Source of the DNA: Alcanivorax jadensis T9
GTDB lineage: Bacteria > Pseudomonadota > Gammaproteobacteria > Pseudomonadales > Alcanivoracaceae
Assembly: GCF_000756655.1 (NCBI RefSeq)
Contig: NZ_ARXU01000001.1
Coordinates: 434,001-498,000, forward strand
Reading direction: 5' to 3'
Length of the DNA stretch: 64,000 nt
In this document: in pieces, positions 42,380 to 52,268 of the stretch
Numbering within the stretch: the stretch's first letter is position 1
How the letters are laid out: the number at the start of each line of letters is the position of its first letter
Program-made: the position numbers and the translations under genes
Notes under the pieces: model-generated
Database searches by the model: none
Told to the model about the DNA's origin: nothing
What the model saw: the letters and a program-made list of their open reading frames with translations, nothing else

Positions 42380-43507
42380 ATGTCCCGCACCCTCGACTAC
42401 ACCAAAGAACTCATCCGCCGTGCCTCCGTCACTCCCGAGGACGAAGGCTGCCAGGACTGGATGATTGAAAAACTGGAAGCGCTTGGTTTCCAGTGCGAAA
42501 CCCTGTGGTTCGAGGAAGTGCGCAATCTGTGGGCACGGCGCGGTACGCAAGGGCCGGTGTTTGCCTTTGCCGGTCACACTGACGTGGTGCCCACCGGGGA
42601 TGTGTCGGCGTGGAAGTACGACCCTTTCACACCCACCGAAGAAGGTGATCTGCTCTATGGGCGCGGCACCGCGGACATGAAAGGCTCCATCGCCGCCATC
42701 ATGGTGGCCATTGAGGATTTTGTGGCGGCGCATCCGGACCACAACGGCAGCCTGGCCCTGTTGATCACAGCCGATGAGGAAGGGCCGTCAGTGAACGGCA
42801 CCGTCAAGGTGGTCGAGCATCTGCAGGCCCGCAATGAACACATCGACTACTGCCTGGTGGGCGAACCCTCCTCCACCAACACCGTGGGCGATGTGATCAA
42901 GAATGGTCGCCGTGGCTCCCTGGGCGCACGCCTCACCGTCAAAGGCATTCAGGGGCATGTTGCCTACCCGCACCTGGCCCGCAACCCGGTCCATGATGCG
43001 ACACCGGCCCTGGCCGAGCTGGCCGGCACCGAATGGGATCAAGGAAACGATTTCTTCCCGGCCACCAGCTTCCAGATTTCCAACATCAACGCCGGCACCG
43101 GGGCCACCAATGTGATCCCCGGCACCTGCGAGGTCATTTTCAACTTCCGTTTCTCCACGGAACTGACCGATGCCCTGCTGCGCGAGCGTACCGAGGCGGT
43201 CCTGGACAAACACGGCCTGGATTACGACCTGCAATGGACCCTGTCCGGGCAGCCGTTCCTCACCGATCGCGGCGCCCTGGTGGATGCTGCCGTCACCGCT
43301 ATCCGTGATGTCACCGGCCTCGACACGGAACTGTCCACCGCCGGCGGCACCAGCGACGGACGTTTTATTGCCCCCACCGGCAGCCAGGTAGTGGAGCTCG
43401 GGCCCACCAATGCCACCATCCACAAGGTGGACGAGCACACCAGCATCAGTGAGCTGGATACGCTGACCGGAATCTACACCCGCCTGCTCGAAAAGCTGAT
43501 GCAGTGA
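42380..43507 (+). CDS. dapE: Succinyl-diaminopimelate desuccinylase
   Basis: Di-zinc hydrolase that releases LL-diaminopimelate, the next step after DapC. The product of 375 residues is the E. coli length. Metal ligands: His and Asp in [13 protein letters not shown], bridging Asp in GRGTADMKG, the catalytic and ligand Glu pair in [12 protein letters not shown], and C-terminal His in KVDEHTS. The dimerisation domain lies in the middle ([19 protein letters not shown]). An unbroken cytoplasmic enzyme. Confidence 0.97.
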   Translation: MSRTLDYTKELIRRASVTPEDEGCQDWMIEKLEALGFQCETLWFEEVRNLWARRGTQGPVFAFAGHTDVVPTGDVSAWKYDPFTPTEEGDLLYGRGTADMKGSIAAIMVAIEDFVAAHPDHNGSLALLITADEEGPSVNGTVKVVEHLQARNEHIDYCLVGEPSSTNTVGDVIKNGRRGSLGARLTVKGIQGHVAYPHLARNPVHDATPALAELAGTEWDQGNDFFPATSFQISNINAGTGATNVIPGTCEVIFNFRFSTELTDALLRERTEAVLDKHGLDYDLQWTLSGQPFLTDRGALVDAAVTAIRDVTGLDTELSTAGGTSDGRFIAPTGSQVVELGPTNATIHKVDEHTSISELDTLTGIYTRLLEKLMQ

Positions 43508-43604
43508 ATCGCCAGCAGAAATAGGCATCAAGCCGACCTCTCCTACAGGTGCCCCGGATTATCCGTTACCATGCTCGGTAACGTGACACTGCCAGGGAAC
43601 GACG

Positions 43605-43805
43605 ATGTGGCTGCATGAAATTCCGGTTGGCGGACTGCTGATCAGCCCCATGGTGCTATTCGTGCTGCTGGGCATGATGCTCACCCTGTTGACCTTCCTG
43701 CTGCTGCGCAAACTGGGTTGGCATCAGCAACTCTGGAAAAGTGCCTGGGTCTATCTGTCACTGTTTATCTGCTTTGTAGCCCTTTTCCTGAGAGCGCTGA
43801 GTTAG
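43605..43805 (+). CDS. DUF1656 small membrane protein
   Basis: A 66-residue, two-helix inner-membrane protein (hydrophobic about 15-35 and 43-63) of the DUF1656/AaeX type, starting MWLHEIPVGGLLISP. Members are nearly always the first gene of an operon with a HlyD-type adaptor and an FUSC-domain exporter, as here; the next gene begins 9 bases later. Its role is unknown; a structural or assembly part of the pump is inferred. Confidence 0.85.
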   Translation: MWLHEIPVGGLLISPMVLFVLLGMMLTLLTFLLLRKLGWHQQLWKSAWVYLSLFICFVALFLRALS

Positions 43806-43814
43806 GGACAATTC

Positions 43815-44693
43815 ATGCAACAACCGCTACGCATTCTGCTCACCGTAGTTCTGGTCATTCTGGCCCTGCTGGCCGGCAACTGGGTGTGGAATTATTACCT
43901 CTATGCTCCCTGGACCCGCGACGGCAAGGTGCGCGCCGAGATCATTACGCTATCCCCGGATGTGTCCGGCTGGGTCAGCGAGCTGCACATTCGTGACGAC
44001 CAGACCGTGCAACAGGGCGATCCCCTGTTCCGGATTGATGACATCCGCTACCGGGCCACACTTGCCCGGGCCGAAGCCCAACTGCTCCACGAGCAGGAGT
44101 CCCTGCGCCTGGCGGAACATCAATACGAACGGCGCAAACGCCTGCACGCCGGCAACAGCATCAGCCGTGAAGAACTGGACAGTGCCCGTATCGAGGCCCA
44201 GCTTGCTGCCGCCAATGTGGCGCTGGCCGAGGCAGAACTGGCCAGCGCCAGAATCAACCTGGAACGAACCCGTGTGGAAGCTCCCGCAGACGGCACTATC
44301 GTCAACCTGACCCTGCAGCAGGGTAACTTCGTTAATCAGGGCACGCCGGTAGTGTCGATGGTCAAGACTGGCAGCTTCTATGTCACCGGCTACTTCGAGG
44401 AAACCAAGCTGCCCATGGTGGAAGTGGGCCAGCGGGCCACAGTGGTACTGATGAACGGCGCCCGCAAACTGCGCGGCAAGGTCACCAGCGTGGGCCAGGC
44501 CATCGCCAATGCCAACACTCAGACTGACGGCCAGCTATTGCCCCAGGTCCAGCAGACCTTCAACTGGGTGCGCCTGGCCCAGCGCATTCCTGTGCATATC
44601 GAGCTGGACCACATTCCCGATGACATTCTGCTGGCCGCTGGCATGACTGCCACCGTGCGCCTCCACGAGCAGGACACCAAGAGCGAGCAATGA
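43815..44693 (+). CDS. HlyD/EmrA-type efflux adaptor (AaeA-like)
   Basis: Periplasmic membrane-fusion protein linking an inner-membrane exporter with the outer membrane. The 292-residue product has one N-terminal membrane anchor (about 7-27), the lipoyl/barrel-sandwich half motif VSGWVSELHIRDDQTVQQGDPLF, an alpha-hairpin coiled coil (about 75-140), and a second lipoyl half RVEAPADGTIVN. It overlaps the FUSC gene (ATGA), so the pair is coupled. Closest well-studied relatives are AaeA of the hydroxybenzoate pump; the substrate here is unknown. Confidence 0.87.
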   Translation: MQQPLRILLTVVLVILALLAGNWVWNYYLYAPWTRDGKVRAEIITLSPDVSGWVSELHIRDDQTVQQGDPLFRIDDIRYRATLARAEAQLLHEQESLRLAEHQYERRKRLHAGNSISREELDSARIEAQLAAANVALAEAELASARINLERTRVEAPADGTIVNLTLQQGNFVNQGTPVVSMVKTGSFYVTGYFEETKLPMVEVGQRATVVLMNGARKLRGKVTSVGQAIANANTQTDGQLLPQVQQTFNWVRLAQRIPVHIELDHIPDDILLAAGMTATVRLHEQDTKSEQ

Positions 44694-46786
44694 AACTGGA
44701 TCCGCGACTGGCTGTTCTGCTCACTCCTGACCGCCAGTCTGTCCTGTTCGCCGCCAAGGGCGTCATCGCCATGGCCCTGGCACTCTATCTGTCCATGCTG
44801 CTGCAACTGGACCGGCCCTACTGGGCGCTGATCTCCGCCGTGTTCCTGCAAGTCCGCCCGGAAACCGGGCTGGTGATTGAAAAAGGCTTCTGCCAGATCG
44901 GCGGCACCCTGGTAGGCGGCGCCATGGGCCTACTGATCCTGGCCTGGCTACTCCCCTACCCGGCCCTGGCCATTGGCGCACTGACCCTGTGGATCGGCCT
45001 CAATGCCGGCGCCTCCGCCTGGGTGCGCCAGGCTAATTTCATCTACGGTTTCGCCATGGCGGGCATCACCGCCACCCTCATCGTGGTGCTGGCCATCGCC
45101 GACCCGGCCAATACCTCCAGCCTGGGCATATTCCACATTGCCAACGCCCGGGTCAGTGAGATCATTCTCGGCGCCGTCTGCGCCACTCTGGTAAGCAGCC
45201 TGCTGTGGCCAGTACGAGTCAGCGGTCTGCTCAAGGAGCATGCCCGCACCGCCCTCAACCAGACACTGGCCTATCTGGAACTGGAACTGGACCCGACGGG
45301 CACTCACGCCAAACGCCACAACCAGGTGGATACCCTGCTGCAGGGTATTTTTGCGCTCAGTGATGACAGCAGCGCCGTTCACTACGAGGGCAGCCATGGC
45401 CCGGGGCGGGCCCGGGCGGCTACCGTGATCTGCCACAAAACCCTGTCACTGGTAGCCCGCATCCGCGTGATCGGGCGCCTGATGCGTAACCATGATGATC
45501 TGCTCACCCCGGCCTTGCGCGACCTGCTTGATGCCTTGCGCACCGCCTTCCAGCGCATGCGCGAAACCCGCTCCGCCGAGCAGGCCATGAAAGAAGCCCA
45601 GACCCTGCGCCAGCAACTGCGCGAAGCCCGCGGCGAGCAAGCCGAGGATGCCCCGCCTCTGCAGCGGCGCTTCTTCCAGGTCAGCCAGAACCTGACCGCT
45701 GACCTGATCCTGGCTCTGGAGGCCAACCGTGCCCTGCATTTCAGCCATGAAGTGCAACTGCGGCCACAGGGCCTGCGGCCTTACCGGGATCTGCAGATCG
45801 CCGCCGCCGTGGGCCTGCGCAGTGCGCTGGTGTTTGCCCTTGCCGCCGGTCTCTGGGTAGGCACTGCCAGTCCCATGGCCATCATGCTGATGATCATGCC
45901 GGTCATGTTCACCATTCTCTTTGCACGTCTGCCAGAGCCGGATCAGGTGCTGAAACGGGCCACCTTCAGTTCTGTGCTGGCCACCCCGGTGGCCCTGTTT
46001 TTCACCCTCCCCCTGCTGGCGCTCAATAACGGCAACTTTCCCCTGCTCATCCTGATTCTCGGCGCGCCTTTGTTTGTCGGCCTGCTGGCCATCAGCAAAC
46101 GCCTGACCCTGCCCCTGGGGCTGGGCTTCTGTACGCCCTATATCATTCTGGTGCAGCCGGGCAACGCCATGGATTTTGACGTGGCCCGGGTGGCCAGTAA
46201 CGGCCTGGCAATCACCGCAGGAATCGCCATCGCCTTCCTCATGTTCCGGCTGATTACGCCCCCCAATGGCCCCAACCTGCGCCGCCGACTGATCCGCCAG
46301 ACCGCCACCGACCTGACCTTGATGGGCAATACCTCTGCGACCACGACGGGCACCGCCAACATCAATGAGGAATGGTTCAATGCCCGCATGGCCGACCGTC
46401 TGCGCTGGCTGACCATCTGTGACAAGGCCCTGCCCGAGGCCCAGCGCCATTTCACGGACCTGGGCCTCACCGGACTGAACCTGGGCCAGGTTTCCCTGTG
46501 GATTCAAAGTCGCCTGCGCAGCAATGCAACACCCGCGCTGCTCGACAGCGCCGATCGCTGGCAACTGGCCCTGGCTGCGGCCTACCAGGCCTGTTCCCGT
46601 GGCGCCGTCGACCAGGGCTTTCGCCAGCAATCGGAAAGGCTCAAACTGGCTATGGACGATGCTGGCAACCTGGCTCAGCGTGACCGTGAGTTGATTGCCG
46701 GCGCCCTGGAACGCATTGCCCTGACCTTCGAGCGCATGGCGTTCCGGCTGACGGAAGCGCAGCAAAGCCGTGGCGTCACCGCCTGA
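44690..46786 (+). CDS. FUSC-family exporter (AaeB/fusaric-acid-resistance type)
   Basis: Inner-membrane exporter of 698 residues with two membrane blocks (about 20-180 and 370-520), each followed by a soluble helical region. The first soluble part has coiled-coil character (QTLRQQLREARGEQ). The family includes AaeB (aromatic acids) and fusaric acid resistance proteins. With the DUF1656 and HlyD genes it forms a three-gene tripartite pump lacking its own outer-membrane channel. No LysR-type regulator is adjacent, unlike the E. coli aae locus, so inducer and substrate are open. Confidence 0.87.
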   Translation: MKLDPRLAVLLTPDRQSVLFAAKGVIAMALALYLSMLLQLDRPYWALISAVFLQVRPETGLVIEKGFCQIGGTLVGGAMGLLILAWLLPYPALAIGALTLWIGLNAGASAWVRQANFIYGFAMAGITATLIVVLAIADPANTSSLGIFHIANARVSEIILGAVCATLVSSLLWPVRVSGLLKEHARTALNQTLAYLELELDPTGTHAKRHNQVDTLLQGIFALSDDSSAVHYEGSHGPGRARAATVICHKTLSLVARIRVIGRLMRNHDDLLTPALRDLLDALRTAFQRMRETRSAEQAMKEAQTLRQQLREARGEQAEDAPPLQRRFFQVSQNLTADLILALEANRALHFSHEVQLRPQGLRPYRDLQIAAAVGLRSALVFALAAGLWVGTASPMAIMLMIMPVMFTILFARLPEPDQVLKRATFSSVLATPVALFFTLPLLALNNGNFPLLILILGAPLFVGLLAISKRLTLPLGLGFCTPYIILVQPGNAMDFDVARVASNGLAITAGIAIAFLMFRLITPPNGPNLRRRLIRQTATDLTLMGNTSATTTGTANINEEWFNARMADRLRWLTICDKALPEAQRHFTDLGLTGLNLGQVSLWIQSRLRSNATPALLDSADRWQLALAAAYQACSRGAVDQGFRQQSERLKLAMDDAGNLAQRDRELIAGALERIALTFERMAFRLTEAQQSRGVTA

Positions 46787-46920
46787 AATCGGCCCGAACA
46801 GCACTAGCCACAATGTCTACTCTGTGTTTACCTATGTGCCTTTCCCGGAGTCAGACACTGGCCCTCTCAGAACAGCCCGCAGGCCGCCTTTGCGACCTGC
46901 CGTGATGGAGACTTCCTCAC

Positions 46921-48519
46921 ATGACCGCGCAAGAAAAACTGGATAGCAAAACCGTACTGGACACCAACCCGGCCACCGGCACCGCCGTGGCCGAGCTGAA
47001 TGAAACCGATCTGGCCAAACTGCCCGAGATCATGACCCGGGCCCGTGAAGCCCAGGCGATCTGGGCGGCCAAATCGTTCAAGGAACGGGCTCGCCATATC
47101 ACCATGATGCGCAGCTACATTGTCGACCGCGCCGACGACCTGGCTCGCACCGTCAGCGAAAGCAACGGCAAGACCCTTACCGATGCCCTGGCCACCGAAG
47201 TGCTGCCCTGCGCCCTGGCCTGCAAGTGGTATGCGAACAACGCGGAAAAATATCTGAAAGAGAAGAACCGCCCCGGCGGTAGCATCCTGTTCTTCAACAA
47301 GAAGACCCACATGCTGCGTGTACCACTGGGCGTGGTGGGCATTATCAGCCCCTGGAACTATCCGCTGTCGATCCCCTTCGGTGAAATCGTCATGGGCCTG
47401 ATGGCGGGTAATGCCGTACTGCTGAAAGTGGCCGCTGCCACCCCGGCAGTCGGGCGCGCCATCGAGCAGATCATCGCCGCCGGTGAATTGCCTGAGGGTC
47501 TGTTCCATCACATCGTCGGCTCCGGCTCCAAAGTGGCCACTGGTTACTTTGAGAATGGCGTGGACAAGCTGTTCTTCACCGGCAGCGTCCCCGCCGGCAA
47601 AACCCTGATGGCCCAGGCCGCTGAAACCCTCACTCCGGTATCCCTGGAGCTGGGCGGCAACGACCCCATGCTGGTGCTGGAAGATGCGGACCTGGAACGG
47701 GCCACCAACGGTGCCGCCTGGGCCGGTTACCAGAATGCCGGTCAAAGTTGTGGCGGTGTGGAACGGGTGTATGTGGTGGACGCGGTCTACGACCAGTTCG
47801 TGGATCTACTCGCCAAGAAGACCCGCCAGCTGCGTCACGGGGTAGGCTGCAACGATTTCAATGTAGATATCGGCAGCCTGACCACTGCCGGCCAGCTTCG
47901 CACCGTGCAGCAACACCTGGAAGATGCCCTGGCCAAAGGCGCCCGTATCGAAGCCCAGTCCCGCCCGGTAGGCAACGTGGAAAACGGCTTCTTCCACCCG
48001 GCGACGCTGCTGACCAATGTCACCGACGACATGCTCACCATGTGCGATGAAACCTTCGGCCCCCTGATTGCCGTGCAACGCGTGGCTAACGAAGAAGACG
48101 CCATCCGCAAGGCCAACGAATCCAAGCTGGCACTGACCTCCTCCGTGTGGACCAAGAACAACAAGCGTGGCCGCGCCATTGCTGCCCGTCTGCAGTCCGG
48201 GGTCACCACCATCAATGATCACCTTTACAGCCACGGCCTCTCCGAAACCCCCTGGGGCGGCTGGAAGGAATCCGGCATCGGCCGCACCCACGGCCCGGAA
48301 GGCCTGGAGGAGATGACCCAGGCCAAAGCGGTCAACTGGGACATCCTGCCCTCCAAGCGAAACATCTTCTGGTACCCCTTCGACGAAGCCACCTACAACG
48401 GCATCAAGAACGCCCTGCACTTCGTCTTCCCCAAAGGCCTCGGCCAGATGCTCAGCGCCTCACTGAAACTCACCCCGTTCCTGGTGAAGAAAATGTTTAC
48501 CAAATGGAAAACGGATTGA
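46921..48519 (+). CDS. NAD(P)-dependent aldehyde dehydrogenase with C-terminal tail
   Basis: Oxidises an aldehyde to the acid. The 532-residue protein has the cofactor and catalytic features of the ALDH fold: the Asn in ISPWNYPLS, FTGSVPAGK, the general-base Glu in LELGGNDPM, the nucleophile Cys in NAGQSCGGVERV, and ETPWGGWKESGIGR near the end. The last 45 or so residues form an extra tail with hydrophobic and basic stretches (FPKGLGQMLSASLKLTPFLV), which may hold it at a membrane. In an alkane degrader a fatty aldehyde would be a likely substrate, but that is inferred. It is alone between a pump operon and a terminator. Confidence 0.88.
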   Translation: MTAQEKLDSKTVLDTNPATGTAVAELNETDLAKLPEIMTRAREAQAIWAAKSFKERARHITMMRSYIVDRADDLARTVSESNGKTLTDALATEVLPCALACKWYANNAEKYLKEKNRPGGSILFFNKKTHMLRVPLGVVGIISPWNYPLSIPFGEIVMGLMAGNAVLLKVAAATPAVGRAIEQIIAAGELPEGLFHHIVGSGSKVATGYFENGVDKLFFTGSVPAGKTLMAQAAETLTPVSLELGGNDPMLVLEDADLERATNGAAWAGYQNAGQSCGGVERVYVVDAVYDQFVDLLAKKTRQLRHGVGCNDFNVDIGSLTTAGQLRTVQQHLEDALAKGARIEAQSRPVGNVENGFFHPATLLTNVTDDMLTMCDETFGPLIAVQRVANEEDAIRKANESKLALTSSVWTKNNKRGRAIAARLQSGVTTINDHLYSHGLSETPWGGWKESGIGRTHGPEGLEEMTQAKAVNWDILPSKRNIFWYPFDEATYNGIKNALHFVFPKGLGQMLSASLKLTPFLVKKMFTKWKTD

Positions 48520-48521
48520 GG

Positions 48522-48685
48522 CAGTGAATAGTTAACAATTAATAGTGAACAGTTTCGCGGAACAGGTTTGAACTGTTTTGAAACGCAAGAGGCCGCGTCC
48601 AAATCATGGACGCGGCCTCTTTGTTTTCAGTCCAGAAGGCGCGAAACCGCGCCGCTGTTAACTGTTCACTATTAACTATTCACTG
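48522..48685. repeat. Heptamer-repeat inverted arms around a terminator
   Basis: The left arm 48522-48554 reads in units CAGTGAATAGTTAA, CAATTAA, TAGTGAACAGTT. The right arm (48655-48685), read in reverse, is CAGTGAATAGTTAA TAGTGAACAGTT AACAG. The two differ by exactly one 7-base unit (CAATTAA). The right arm includes the last codons and stop of the DyP gene (AGTGAATAG). A terminator lies in the middle. Confidence 0.9.
48589..48627 (+). terminator. Rho-independent terminator after aldehyde dehydrogenase
   Basis: GAGGCCGCGTCC and GGACGCGGCCTC pair over 12 bases around a 7-base loop, followed by TTTGTTTT. It serves the plus-strand ALDH gene and possibly also the facing DyP gene, though the T-run on that side is poor. 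Confidence 0.9.
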
Positions 48686-49548
48686 ATCTTATCAAGCCAC
48701 TCCTGATCTGGCGCATACCACCACGAGCCCATCACCGGGCGAGTGTAGTCCAGCAGGCGGTCTTTGACGGTATCGTCGGCGATGCCGTACATGCGGCGAA
48801 GCAGGTAGTCGTAGCGATCCAGTTCGCAGCAGAAGGCCAGGAAGTACAGGCCGTGTTCACTGCTGTCGCCGTAGGGGACCGAGCGGCGCCACATTTTTTG
48901 GGGAACACCATCGCGATCCACATCGGTGCGGCCCACATGGGCATTCGCCGGCATGCGTTCTTCGTCAAACTCCACTGCATCTTCCTTGGTGCGGCCGAAC
49001 ACGTTTTCCTGTTCGTTGACCGGCAGTTGGTTGAATTTCTTCAGGTCATGAACCCACTTCTGGGTCAGCACCCAACTACCACCGGCACCGGGGTGTGGCT
49101 CGGCAATGAAGGCGGCCTCTTCTGCCTTTTCACCGGTGGGATTGCCAATGCCATCGACAAACCCGGTCAGGTCACGCATGTCGTGGTAGACGAAGCTGTT
49201 CAGCTCCAGCTGCGTGGAAAGCAGCTCGCCCACGGTATCGCGTACCTGCATGCCGGTATCGAATAGATCACCGCGCTCTTTCGCCTGCACCCAGACCCAC
49301 AGATCCCCCTGGGTTGCCGGCACATGGCCTTCCAAGGAAAACGGCGGGAAGCTGAAGCGGGTGTCCAGTTGCTCCCAGAGGGCTGGCCCGAACGCCATCA
49401 ACACCGGTGTCTTTTCACTTTTCAGCGAATTCAGCTGGTGCAAAGCGGCTCTGACTGCCTGCATCTCCTGGCCACTGCCAAGGCAGAATTCGAAGAACAG
49501 ATGATGTTGATAACTACGATCAAAAATCCCCGTTTGCGGTGTCGACAC
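48676..49548 (-). CDS. Dyp-type heme peroxidase
   Basis: Dye-decolorising peroxidase of 290 residues. The hallmark GXXDG motif is GFVDG at about 129-133, and the region MPANAHVGRTD likely contains the heme-ligand His, followed by RRSVPYG. No Tat signal is seen, so it is probably cytoplasmic or encapsulated; no encapsulin gene is adjacent. The GTG at 49548 was chosen because AAGGAG lies 6 bases upstream; a TTG 8 codons earlier is weaker. Its last two codons and stop are part of a repeat arm. Physiological substrate unknown. Confidence 0.9.
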   Translation of the reverse strand: MSTPQTGIFDRSYQHHLFFEFCLGSGQEMQAVRAALHQLNSLKSEKTPVLMAFGPALWEQLDTRFSFPPFSLEGHVPATQGDLWVWVQAKERGDLFDTGMQVRDTVGELLSTQLELNSFVYHDMRDLTGFVDGIGNPTGEKAEEAAFIAEPHPGAGGSWVLTQKWVHDLKKFNQLPVNEQENVFGRTKEDAVEFDEERMPANAHVGRTDVDRDGVPQKMWRRSVPYGDSSEHGLYFLAFCCELDRYDYLLRRMYGIADDTVKDRLLDYTRPVMGSWWYAPDQEWLDKISE

Positions 49549-49746
49549 CGTTAACTCCTTAGTCCTTATCAATAAACTGCCAACAGTCTAGCAAGGCTAC
49601 CTGACTTGTTCCCGTGAATATAACGGTATACTGGACCATGGTACGAGTTGGCAGACGCAATTCTGAAACAAATTGAAATATGCGCTGGTGTTCCCTGCCC
49701 AGGGCTTTCGCTACACTTGCGGCACACTAGTTAACTGAATCCGACT

Positions 49747-52248
49747 ATGACACCTTGGCTTGGCCTGGATCGCCTGGGCTTCTTCCTGATCCGCATTTTC
49801 CTGCGTTTGTGCACACGTGCTAACGCGCTGCCTTCCAACCCTGACGAACTGCAACTTGCCCCCAATACCCCGGTGGTCTATGTGCTGCGTGATCGCTCTG
49901 CCGCCGATGCAGCAGCAGCGGATCAATCCGCACGACAATTGGGCCTTGCATCTGCACTGCATGGGTTGACGCTGGGCAAAAGCCACCTGAGCCATAGTTA
50001 CTTCCAGCTGTACCGGCGCAAATTCAGTAATGGCCGGCAGCGAACCCCCGTGTCACCGCCACGGCTGGAAAAACTGGTCAGCGCACTACGCGCCAATCCC
50101 GAAGCCGATGTACAGCTGGTGCCGGTATCGGTGTTCTGGGGCCGCCGTCCGGAAAAGGAAAGCTCTCTGTGGCGCATTCTGTTTTCCGACAACTGGTCGC
50201 CGGCGGGTTTCATCAAGAAATTCTTTATCATCGTCACCCAGGGCCGGCAGTTGTACGTCCATTTCAGCAAGCCCATGTCCCTACGCACCCTGGTGGATCA
50301 GTGCCCCACGGACGAACAGACCGTGCGCAAGGCCTCCCGCATTCTGCGTGTGCATTTTCGCCGTCAGCAGGAAGCCGCCATCGGCCCGGATCTGTCGCAC
50401 CGTCGCACCCTCACCAATACCGTGGTGGACTCCATCCCGGTACAGGAAGCCATCCGCGCCGAGGCCCAGCGCCAGGAAACCAGTATCGAGAAGGTGGAAG
50501 CCAAGGCTCGCCATTACGCCATGGAAATCGCCGCGGATTACTCCCATACCGTCATTCGGTCTCTGGAGTTGTTCCTGAACTGGGTCTGGAACCGGCTTTA
50601 TGCCGGGGTCAGGTTGTACAACATGGACAACCTGACCAAGGTAGCCGGTGATCACGAAGTGATCTATGTGCCCTGCCACCGCAGTCATATTGACTACCTG
50701 CTGCTGTCATTTGTGGTATTCCGCAATGGCCTGGTACCGCCGCACATCGCCGCCGGCATCAACCTGAATATGCCCATCGTCGGGACTATCCTGCGACGGG
50801 GCGGTGCTTTCTTCATGCGCCGCAGCTTTCGTGACAACCCCCTGTACGCCACCGTTTTCAGCGAATACCTTCATACCATCACCGTACGTGGTTACTCCAT
50901 CGAGTACTTCGTGGAAGGTGGGCGCAGCCGTAGCGGCCGAATGTTGAAGCCGCGCACCGGTATGCTCGCCATGACTCTGCGCAGCTTTCTGCGTGATGCC
51001 CGCAAGCCGATTGCCTTTGTGCCGGTTTATGTGGGCTATGAGAAAGTGATCGAATCAGGCTCCTATATCGGCGAGCTGCACGGCAAGAAAAAGCAGAAGG
51101 AATCTGTCGGCGGGCTGATGAAATCCCTGGCGGTGCTGCGCAGTCACTTCGGCCAGGTGCACGTGAATTTCGGTGAGCCCATCAAGCTGGTGGACTTCCT
51201 CGACGAGCATCACACCGCCTGGCGCAGCGAAGACCTGGCTGCCGATGAAAGCCCAGCCTGGTTCAAGCATGTGGTCAATGAACTCGGACAGGAAGTGGTG
51301 GAATCCATCAATGCCGCCGCCGTCGCCAACCCGATCAACCTGCTCAGCCTGGCCCTGCTGGCGTCGCCCAAACACACCATGGATGTGGCCCAGTTACGCC
51401 AGCAGCTGAACCTCTACATCGCCCTGCTCAAACAGGCTCCCTACAGTGACAGCGCCTCCATCGCCACGGATGATGCTTCAGCCATCATCCAGTATGGGCT
51501 GGACAACGAGTTCCTGGAGCGCATCGAGCACAAGCTCGGCGATGTGGTCACCACCGATGAAAAAACGGCCCTGCAGATGGCCTATGTCCGCAACAACAGC
51601 CTGCACCTGTTTATTCTCCCCGGTCTGATCTGCTCGCTGGTGATGAACGCTCGCTCTATCAGCATTGACACCCTGCAGAGCATGGTGCATTTGCTCTACC
51701 CCTTCCTGCGCAATGAATACTATCTCCACTGGCAGGACGGCGACGACCTGTCCCGGGCGGTCAGCAAGACGGTGGATGTGCTGGAGAAGGAACAGCTGAT
51801 CAGCCGCGAAGACCATTGTCTGCACGGCGCCCCTATCCACACCCATGAATCCGACATGCTGGACCATCTAGGCCAGACGGTCATGCCGTCTCTGGAGCGT
51901 TACTATCTGACCATTCGCCTGCTGGTTCAGTACGGCTCAGGCATGCTCACCGCCGACCAGCTGGGGGAACTGGCTCACCAGACCGCGCAACGACTGTCGC
52001 TGCTCTACGAGTTCAACTCTCCAGAATTTTTCGACAAGGTGGTGCTGAAAAACTTTATCAGCCAGTTGTACGGTACCGGCCTGGTCACCACGAACGATGC
52101 CGGCGCCCTGGTGTTTGACGAGAAACTGGAATCGCTTGACGATGAAGCCCGCCGTATCCTCAGCCCGGATATCAGCGACGCCATTCAACGGGTGACGCGG
52201 GTGACAGACATTGAGCACCTGGTGGAGCCGGCCTCCTCTGCTTCCTGA
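49747..52248 (+). CDS. plsB: Glycerol-3-phosphate 1-O-acyltransferase
   Basis: First step of phospholipid synthesis, acylating glycerol 3-phosphate at the inner membrane. The 833-residue product matches E. coli PlsB (807). Acyltransferase motifs: CHRSHIDYLLLSF (HX4D, motif I) near residue 315, GGAFFMRRSF (II), FVEGGRSRSGRML (III) and VPVYVGYEKV (IV). The N-terminal 300 residues and C-terminal 350 residues are PlsB-type helical regions. Monocistronic, ended by a two-way terminator. Confidence 0.97.
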   Translation: MTPWLGLDRLGFFLIRIFLRLCTRANALPSNPDELQLAPNTPVVYVLRDRSAADAAAADQSARQLGLASALHGLTLGKSHLSHSYFQLYRRKFSNGRQRTPVSPPRLEKLVSALRANPEADVQLVPVSVFWGRRPEKESSLWRILFSDNWSPAGFIKKFFIIVTQGRQLYVHFSKPMSLRTLVDQCPTDEQTVRKASRILRVHFRRQQEAAIGPDLSHRRTLTNTVVDSIPVQEAIRAEAQRQETSIEKVEAKARHYAMEIAADYSHTVIRSLELFLNWVWNRLYAGVRLYNMDNLTKVAGDHEVIYVPCHRSHIDYLLLSFVVFRNGLVPPHIAAGINLNMPIVGTILRRGGAFFMRRSFRDNPLYATVFSEYLHTITVRGYSIEYFVEGGRSRSGRMLKPRTGMLAMTLRSFLRDARKPIAFVPVYVGYEKVIESGSYIGELHGKKKQKESVGGLMKSLAVLRSHFGQVHVNFGEPIKLVDFLDEHHTAWRSEDLAADESPAWFKHVVNELGQEVVESINAAAVANPINLLSLALLASPKHTMDVAQLRQQLNLYIALLKQAPYSDSASIATDDASAIIQYGLDNEFLERIEHKLGDVVTTDEKTALQMAYVRNNSLHLFILPGLICSLVMNARSISIDTLQSMVHLLYPFLRNEYYLHWQDGDDLSRAVSKTVDVLEKEQLISREDHCLHGAPIHTHESDMLDHLGQTVMPSLERYYLTIRLLVQYGSGMLTADQLGELAHQTAQRLSLLYEFNSPEFFDKVVLKNFISQLYGTGLVTTNDAGALVFDEKLESLDDEARRILSPDISDAIQRVTRVTDIEHLVEPASSAS

Positions 52249-52268
52249 GACCGGCAACCGTAGCTGAC

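Noticed and set aside
45446-46813. Long minus-strand open frame (455 codons) opposite the FUSC gene
   Set aside because: Low-complexity Gln/Gly/His-rich antisense translation, typical of GC-rich shadows.
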